This document shows positions 58,000 through 64,000 of a stretch of DNA of 64,000 nt, one piece after another. Source of the stretch: an uncultured Roseovarius sp. Its GTDB lineage: Bacteria > Pseudomonadota > Alphaproteobacteria > Rhodobacterales > Rhodobacteraceae. Both the position numbers and the translations under genes were made by a program. Below the pieces are notes generated by a model that searched no databases, was not told where the DNA came from, and was given only the letters and a program-made list of their open reading frames with translations. Positions within the stretch are counted from its first letter, which is position 1. Every line of letters starts with the position of its first letter. Where the stretch lies: positions 62,001 to 126,000 of the forward strand of contig CANMBU010000001.1 in the NCBI GenBank assembly GCA_947496175.1, written 5' to 3'.

Positions 58000-59136
58000 T
58001 CAGACTTTCAAAAACCGTGACGCTGCGGTGTACCCACCAGAGGCCCCATCAACGAAATGAACATGATTGTCCTCCATGATAGAGGGCACAATGCAAGTCA
58101 GCATGGCCTCGGACTGAGTATGTAGGCCAAACTGGATAATCCCGTCTTGCGCACCTTCTTCGAGCAAAGACCGCAAATCCGCTTCGGTTTCAGCGTCGCA
58201 ATCCAGCGTCATTTTGAGCCCGTCCTCGAATTTTCGAAAATCAGCGTTTTCCCCAACGATGCGACGATATCTGCGGGCATCAAAGCCTCTGACCTTGAGC
58301 CCGGTTTTAATGAGCACCCAGGCGACAAAACTCTCAAACAACGCCTTCCGACGCGCTTTGCCCAGCGATCCTGCCCCGCGCTGTGCGTGCGCCTCAAGCG
58401 TGGCGCCTGCAGGAGGCCACGAAACGCCCGGACCTTCCTTTGCGGACGGGTGGCCGAAGGACTCCAGGCGATTTGTCCGGTCAAGCACGCGCGAAACGAA
58501 TTCGGTGAATTTCGGCCAAGGGACATCGGCGTGCGGCATTACGATCATTGACAGGATGACACCATTTTTGCTGGGCATGTGGCTCCACCGGCAAGACAAC
58601 CCGGTTAGATCCGGCTGCGCCCCCTGGCTCGCCTCAGCAATCGGGTGATTGCCTGCTTTCATTTGCGTTTCCGCCCAGTTGAGCCCACCGCCGGTAAACA
58701 TCGCGTAGTCGACGCCTTCTGAGGCTTGGAACCGGGCGACCTTCACGTCAAACCCCGCTGCGCGAATGTGTGAAACGGGCACCATGCCGACGCGCAGGTG
58801 CATTTCAAATTCTTCCTGCGCCCAGAGCTTCACCGCAGCCAATGCATCGCTCGCGCGGTCCTTCCAAGAAGGCGGAACAGCAAAGCTTGCGCCATCACCG
58901 CCGAAAATATACGGGAAACAAGCCCCGCTATGCACATTGATTTGGGCCGAAATCACAGCGGCCCCGACCATGTTCACCGTTTTGTATTTTCCGTTTTGGA
59001 CGGCTTCGGTTGAACCCTTGACGTCGGACGTTCCGATCCACCAGTCGTCGGGCAAAGGGGAATAATGCCCCTCGTCGGACATGTCGGCGAAATCAGCGAA
59101 TTTGGGTAAACCTTCGTAAAATGAGAAGTCGGTCAT
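58000..59136 (-). CDS. DUF3095-type protein with divergent class III cyclase-like core
   Basis: MTDFSFYEGLPKFADFADMSDEGHYSPLPDDWWIGTSDVKGSTEAV ... YIFGGDGASFAVP ... GVDYAMFTGGGLNWAE; start set at MTDFSF (ORF to 59214). Confidence 0.8.
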   Translation of the reverse strand: MTDFSFYEGLPKFADFADMSDEGHYSPLPDDWWIGTSDVKGSTEAVQNGKYKTVNMVGAAVISAQINVHSGACFPYIFGGDGASFAVPPSWKDRASDALAAVKLWAQEEFEMHLRVGMVPVSHIRAAGFDVKVARFQASEGVDYAMFTGGGLNWAETQMKAGNHPIAEASQGAQPDLTGLSCRWSHMPSKNGVILSMIVMPHADVPWPKFTEFVSRVLDRTNRLESFGHPSAKEGPGVSWPPAGATLEAHAQRGAGSLGKARRKALFESFVAWVLIKTGLKVRGFDARRYRRIVGENADFRKFEDGLKMTLDCDAETEADLRSLLEEGAQDGIIQFGLHTQSEAMLTCIVPSIMEDNHVHFVDGASGGYTAASRFLKV

Positions 59137-59251
59137 TACATTGCCCATATTGCAACATAACGCTCTTGCAGAGCTGAGCCTAGAGCATTCACACCCAATG
59201 CCCTCAGGCTTCACAGTCCCTTACGTCGCTGGCCAGACCTTCCGTCTTTGC

Positions 59252-60451
59252 CTAATTCGACGGTTCGATAGGCGTGAACAACTCTATTGGATCCGCCAGT
59301 CCACGTATTTCGAAGGGACCACAAGAGGAAAACAAATCAGGCGTGGCAGCCGCCACAACTGCTGTCGCCAAAATCCGGTGGCCGGTGGTCTTGGTCAGCC
59401 CCTCGACACGACTTGCGACGTTCACCGCGCCGCCAAGCACTGTGAAATCCAGCCTGCCGGGACTTCCAATGTTGCCGTAACTGACCCGTCCCGCGTCGAT
59501 CCCGACACCGAAGTCTAAAGACGGCTGGCCTGCCTCGTTTCGATTGAGGTTGAGAGCTGCCAGTCCGGCCATCGCGCCTTGTGCCGCACACGCCGCGTTT
59601 CGACATTGTTTGGCGCGATCAGCTGGGTCTGAAATCGGGAAGATCGACAGAATGCCGTCGCCAATGAACTTGAGCACATCGCCACCATTTTCCTCGACCG
59701 ACTGCACAACAAGATCAAAGTACCCGTTCAATGCCTCGAAAACCCGCTCTTTAGACGAGCTACCGGACATCGCGGTGAAGCCACGTAGGTCTGAGAACAT
59801 GACGACCGCCTCGATGGTCGTGCGCTCACCGCGTTTGATCGTGCCGTTCCAAACGGCTTCAGACGGCCCATCCCCGAGATATGTACGCAACAGGCCTTTG
59901 GATGATTTGCGCATGGTAATGGGTTCCATAGCACAGGAAAGCGCCGGTAACGCCGCTTCGATCATATCCAGATGATGCGGCAGGAACCCATCGCGATCCC
60001 GTGTCACAAACGTGCAGCCATGCAGCGATCCGTCGCCATAATAGAGCAAGGTGGCGTAGTAATCCGTGCCGCCCATCTCAGCAAACTCCAGATACGAGAT
60101 ATGGTCGCTCTCAGTATCAAGCTGGCGCAGGCTTTTGTGCAGCGGCTTTTTGTGCTCCATGATGTACTCAAACGAGCTGCCGACATAGCTGTCGGTCAGC
60201 GTGACTTCATGCATCACGTCATAGACTTCAGTCTTTTCGGGTTTCCAAACCACTCCCCAGGCAATCAGCAAGGGATTGGCGAAACGCTGACCAATATTGG
60301 CACGCCAAAGCGGCACACCGGCGTCGATCAGCGAGGAGCAAAAATGCGACACGACTTTGACGGGGTCACCCGAGCGGCGACCTTCATTCATCATCCAGTT
60401 GGTAAGCTTGGCCAAGTGATCCATTACATCAAAATAGGTACTGAAATACAC
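59252..60451 (-). CDS. Class III adenylate/guanylate cyclase with N-terminal sensory (GAF-like?) region
   Basis: VVMFSDLRGFTAMS, DVLKFIGDGILSIFP, LDFGVGIDAGRVSYGNIGSPGRLDFTVLGGAVNVASRVEGL. Confidence 0.93.
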   Translation of the reverse strand: MYFSTYFDVMDHLAKLTNWMMNEGRRSGDPVKVVSHFCSSLIDAGVPLWRANIGQRFANPLLIAWGVVWKPEKTEVYDVMHEVTLTDSYVGSSFEYIMEHKKPLHKSLRQLDTESDHISYLEFAEMGGTDYYATLLYYGDGSLHGCTFVTRDRDGFLPHHLDMIEAALPALSCAMEPITMRKSSKGLLRTYLGDGPSEAVWNGTIKRGERTTIEAVVMFSDLRGFTAMSGSSSKERVFEALNGYFDLVVQSVEENGGDVLKFIGDGILSIFPISDPADRAKQCRNAACAAQGAMAGLAALNLNRNEAGQPSLDFGVGIDAGRVSYGNIGSPGRLDFTVLGGAVNVASRVEGLTKTTGHRILATAVVAAATPDLFSSCGPFEIRGLADPIELFTPIEPSN

Positions 60452-60710
60452 GGCGCATAGAATCTATTTCTTATGAAGTAATCCGTACTGCTCTCGTCAC
60501 CCCAGCCTCTGTTGCAACCAAATGACATTTAACTTCCCACGGCTCGGGTCACGAGGCGCATCAGTGTAATTGGAACAGTGCGACTTGGCTGTGAGCCTTT
60601 AGCCCGCCCATTGTCCAAAAGCGGCGCGAGGGGGCAAAGTCATCTCCGCTCGCACCGCTGTCGTTGAGCGCAAACAGCGGTTCGAAAGTCACGAAGGCCA
60701 GTCCGGCCCC

Positions 60711-61514
60711 TTAGTCGCTCAAGCTCTCGAGGGTTTTGTCGGCACGTTGCGTAGCGGCCTCGAAGCGAGACTCAAAATCAGCCAGGTTTTTGCGGGGCTC
60801 CTGGTAGAAGGCCGTCATTTTCAACGCGCGCATCAGAAGCCTATTCAAAAGTCTTCCGCGCCACTTCATGGGACGGTCAAAGTCGAAAAGTAGAACAACC
60901 CGTTCTTCGTCTGTGTCGTTCCAGACCTCATGCTCGTAGGTATCATCGAGCACGATAATCTTGCCTTTTTCCCAAGCGCGATACTCCTGATCAACGCGAA
61001 TACGGCATTTTTCGCGCTCCCGAGGGATAACCAGCCCCAAATGCGCCCGCACGATGCCCTTGGTCACACCTGTATGCGCAGGGATGTGGTAACCCGGCGC
61101 CAGAATCGAGAACCATGCAGTTTGTATGTTTGGCGTGCGCCCCAGAAGTTCAGCGGTTACCGGCGCGGATTTACAATTCTTGGGAAGCGCCTCTCCGAAC
61201 CCGTAAAGAACAAATGTCTTCCACTGTTTGGCCACCGCAATCCGATACTGATCAGGCGACACCTGCTCAAATCCCGGAATCGCCTCGCGATGTTCGAGTA
61301 TCCCCCGCAGCTCGGCGAGAATAGCATCTGACTGCTCTTCAAATTCCCGCAAAAACGGAAAAAATGCAGGGTCGATAAACGGAGTGTCCGGCACCAAGCT
61401 TTGACGCGATTGGAAATCGGCGGCCCAACGCATAATGCGTTTGCCCAGACGCTTTACAACTTTGCGTTTGGTCTTATTCAAACCCTCGGGTTTTATCGGC
61501 TGTTCTGCGTTCAT
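60711..61514 (-). CDS. Aspartyl/asparaginyl beta-hydroxylase domain protein (LpxO-like)
   Basis: GYHIPAHTGVTKGIVRAHLGLVIPRE...GKIIVLDDTYEHEVWNDTDEERVVLLFDFDRPM. Confidence 0.88.
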   Translation of the reverse strand: MNAEQPIKPEGLNKTKRKVVKRLGKRIMRWAADFQSRQSLVPDTPFIDPAFFPFLREFEEQSDAILAELRGILEHREAIPGFEQVSPDQYRIAVAKQWKTFVLYGFGEALPKNCKSAPVTAELLGRTPNIQTAWFSILAPGYHIPAHTGVTKGIVRAHLGLVIPREREKCRIRVDQEYRAWEKGKIIVLDDTYEHEVWNDTDEERVVLLFDFDRPMKWRGRLLNRLLMRALKMTAFYQEPRKNLADFESRFEAATQRADKTLESLSD

Positions 61515-61685
61515 GCGGGACCCCACATATCCAATCTTCTAAATGCTTTATACCTGCTCGGCGTAACCCTCTTTGGCTGACCGACAGACCTTATGCAATG
61601 CGCCTCCTGAAAAGCCCAAAGCCTGTATTTGGATATTACTGCCAAAAATCAGCGAAGAATACATATCGGAATGGCAGGTTAAACT

Positions 61686-63116
61686 TTACGTGACTGAGCG
61701 CGCTATAGCGCGAAACTTGAACAGGATCAAAACCAGCAACAGAGCAGATGCCATAATTGCGGTGAAACCCGCACCAAAAATGCCAAATGCGGGCACCATC
61801 GTGGCCAGCAGACCTGCATAGGCCACGGCAATGATTGAGCGGATAGCCAACATTGCCTCCGGAAATCCGAGCGCGACGATGGCCGATTCAAGTGTCATCC
61901 CGCAAAGCTCGATCACCGTCGCTACGGCCAATATGATCAAAACAGGGTAAGCAAAATCGTAACCGTCCCCACCAAGCGCCCAAAGTGCCTGTTTTCCAAA
62001 CAGGATGGTCAGCAAAAGCGCGACAACGCCGACGATAGCAGAGGCAATACTTGTTTTGCGCACAACCATACCGATCTGGCCAGGTTCCGTTACTTTGAGC
62101 TTTGCCAGTTCGGGAAAAATTGCCCAGGACAGCACGGTTGAGGGTTTGCCCACAGCATTCACCAGATTGGTTGCGATCCGAAAGCCGCCTGCCGCCACCG
62201 CATCAACCCACCATCCCACGGCGAGAACCGGCAGATGTTTCCAGACTTGTTTGAGGGAAAAATCGAGATTGGTTGTCCAGGCAAATTTCCAAACCCCTGG
62301 ATTCTCCGCGCGAACGCCTACAACGTCAAAGACGGATGCCTTGAAAACCTCCTCGTTTTTCGCACGCAGTTCGCGCAGGGCAGTCCACCAAAGCGCCACG
62401 GCGGTGACCAGTTCGGCGATGACCCACACAAGAAGATACGAAAAGACCGTCGCGCCAATGGCCCAGGCGATTAACGCCCCAACCAGACGAACACTCGGCA
62501 ACACAGCCTCTGCAAAAGCAGCAATGTCAAATCGGTCAAACAGCCTCAATATGCCCAAAGGTGTGCCCCGAATGTTGAAAAGCAGGAAAACACAGGCGTA
62601 TGCCGCAATGGTTTGATCCCCCTCATTCCAGCCAAGTTGCGGCCCAATGATATAGACACCAGCCACCCCAATCGCGGTGCCAACCAGCGCAGACCCTAAA
62701 TCAAGTGCGGTACTGAAATTCATGATGCGTCGCAGCTTTTGGGGTTCCTGTTGTTCGAGATGTTGGGCACCGTAACGAATGACGGTTTGCCAGGATTCAA
62801 ATTTTGCCAATGCCGCAATAGCCTGAATATAAGACAAAATAAGTGCGAAAATACCAAACTGCTCAATACCCAGACTGCGCGCGACGAGGCCCATATAGAT
62901 GAGGCTGAACACACCGCCCAATCCCTTGCCCGCCAAAAGCCATCCTGCATTCTTAAGCGCTCTGCGTACAGGGCTGACAAGCTTCGGCGGCTTTTCTTCC
63001 CCGACCGATCTTTGTTGCTGAGTTTCAACCACGACGCTCTCCGAACCGTTGCGAGAGCTATAATCAGAAAACTTCAAGAGTTGGTAGCATTTACCGTCGG
63101 CGCTCGAAAATTCCAC
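61686..63116 (-). CDS. Polysaccharide/oligosaccharide flippase (Wzx/MATE-like)
   Basis: Multi-TM protein; AGWLLAGKGLGGVFSLIYMGLVARSLGIEQFGIFALILSYIQ; true start may be internal (overlaps 63091..63876). Confidence 0.85.
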   Translation of the reverse strand: MEFSSADGKCYQLLKFSDYSSRNGSESVVVETQQQRSVGEEKPPKLVSPVRRALKNAGWLLAGKGLGGVFSLIYMGLVARSLGIEQFGIFALILSYIQAIAALAKFESWQTVIRYGAQHLEQQEPQKLRRIMNFSTALDLGSALVGTAIGVAGVYIIGPQLGWNEGDQTIAAYACVFLLFNIRGTPLGILRLFDRFDIAAFAEAVLPSVRLVGALIAWAIGATVFSYLLVWVIAELVTAVALWWTALRELRAKNEEVFKASVFDVVGVRAENPGVWKFAWTTNLDFSLKQVWKHLPVLAVGWWVDAVAAGGFRIATNLVNAVGKPSTVLSWAIFPELAKLKVTEPGQIGMVVRKTSIASAIVGVVALLLTILFGKQALWALGGDGYDFAYPVLIILAVATVIELCGMTLESAIVALGFPEAMLAIRSIIAVAYAGLLATMVPAFGIFGAGFTAIMASALLLVLILFKFRAIARSVT

Positions 63117-63876
63117 GCATCAGCGTCAGGTCGTCCAGCGTGTCGACATCCACCGCGGCGTCGGCGAACGGTAGGATAACCGGTTGGACATATGCGCCCA
63201 ATCGTTTGGACAGCAGCGAAAAGACCTGCGCCTCGGATCGCCGCATCAAAAAGAGCCGAAAAAGGAACCAAAGACCAAGACGTCGGGCCATGCGCCAGGG
63301 ATGCTTGCGCTCGGATTCTACCGTTTGCCAAAGATCGAGGACGCGTTTGGCGGTCGGGTTGGCGACATAGAACAGATTGCAGCTGGACAGATCACGCGCC
63401 CCAATCGGCAAGTACGTGCGACGTGTGTCCGGGAAGTTGGTCTCAATCACACCACGCCGCGCGAAGCCAACACAAAGGTCGGCCCCTGAACTCTGCGCCG
63501 CAGTTACGAAATGGGTGATGATTTCCGCGCTCAGAAGCGGATGGTCAGCTGTTGTCACAAGCAAAGGCGGACCGACGGGCCCGTCAAGCGCAGCGCACAG
63601 GCTGGCGGCCGGACCAGCGCCGCTGGCCTCCAGATGGGCCACATCATGGCCTGAAAGAGCTGGAGCAAGCGTTGTTTGATCGCCCCCCAAGACCCAGGTA
63701 TCGCCTTCGATATTCGCCATGTTAAGCGCGTCAAGCACATGGGTGATCATGGGCTTGCCGCCAATATCAAGGACCGCTTTGCTGGCAACGCCTTCCTGAG
63801 CACAAAGCGGATCGCCCGCATGCCGCGCACCAGCCAGCACCAAGGCCCCTATCGCGGTCGGTTTGGTATTGGTCAT
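63091..63876 (-). CDS. Nucleotidyltransferase (MobA-like NTP transferase)
   Basis: IGALVLAGARHAGDPLCAQEGVASKAVLDIGGKPMITHVLDAL...LLVTTADHPLLSAEII; start at MTNTKP. Confidence 0.85.
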   Translation of the reverse strand: MTNTKPTAIGALVLAGARHAGDPLCAQEGVASKAVLDIGGKPMITHVLDALNMANIEGDTWVLGGDQTTLAPALSGHDVAHLEASGAGPAASLCAALDGPVGPPLLVTTADHPLLSAEIITHFVTAAQSSGADLCVGFARRGVIETNFPDTRRTYLPIGARDLSSCNLFYVANPTAKRVLDLWQTVESERKHPWRMARRLGLWFLFRLFLMRRSEAQVFSLLSKRLGAYVQPVILPFADAAVDVDTLDDLTLMRGIFERRR

Positions 63877-64000
63877 CCAAAGACCTTTTCGTAAATCCGA
63901 TAGGTTTTGTACGGCTGCAAACCGTAGGTCCGGCACATCGCAATCAGATCGTCGTTATCCTCAAGAACCCAGCTGGCTTCGATCTCTTCCACACCTTGCG
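63873..64000 (-). CDS. C-terminal fragment of a protein continuing past window end (possibly GNAT-like)
   Basis: Open frame ...QGVEEIEASWVLEDNDDLIAMCRTYGLQPYKTYRIYEKVFG*; ATGA overlap with next gene. Confidence 0.5.
   Translation of the reverse strand, partial: QGVEEIEASWVLEDNDDLIAMCRTYGLQPYKTYRIYEKVFG

Noticed and set aside
1-64000. CRISPR array, prophage or IS element
   Set aside because: No spaced direct repeats, transposase, integrase or phage structural genes found on reading the ORFs and intergenic regions

Overview
The window is a GC-rich, densely coded chromosomal segment of an alphaproteobacterium, most likely Rhodobacteraceae (Roseobacter-like). That placement is inferred from the dnaG-rpoD, hom-glpX-recJ, soxBDAG and nrdR-ribD neighbourhoods and from the sigma70 architecture. 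I see no CRISPR array, rRNA, IS element or prophage. Main blocks: (1) a Rieske oxygenase + GcvT-like demethylase pair with a LysR regulator; (2) a molybdenum-hydroxylase operon with its own MoaD/ThiS-like protein; (3) a tightly coupled ALDH-Rieske-LLM-DUF1185-hydrolase operon with a divergent LysR; (4) glpK; (5) a LysR / KGSADH-like ALDH / M19 dipeptidase / 559-aa unknown / DUF3726-like / Ser-Cys proline-racemase-superfamily operon; (6) kpsS-kpsD-like-kpsC capsule export genes lying between ribE and nrdR-ribD; (7) an AbgB-like amidohydrolase, YjbQ, a YefM-YoeB toxin-antitoxin pair, rpoD and dnaG; (8) heterotetrameric sarcosine oxidase soxBDAG; (9) glutamate dehydrogenase; (10) an orphan TadG/TadE cluster; (11) hom-glpX-recJ and tRNA-Glu(UUC); (12) a MATE transporter; (13) a cyclic-nucleotide-themed cluster: 3-TM CNB protein, HD/PDE-like protein, DUF3095 protein with a recognisable but altered class III cyclase core, and a canonical class III cyclase; (14) LpxO-like hydroxylase, flippase and nucleotidyltransferase. 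The strongest candidates for an undescribed system are the cNMP cluster at 56.3-60.5 kb and the translationally coupled catabolic operon at 17.4-23.3 kb. Functional calls come from reading motifs by eye; no database search was run.
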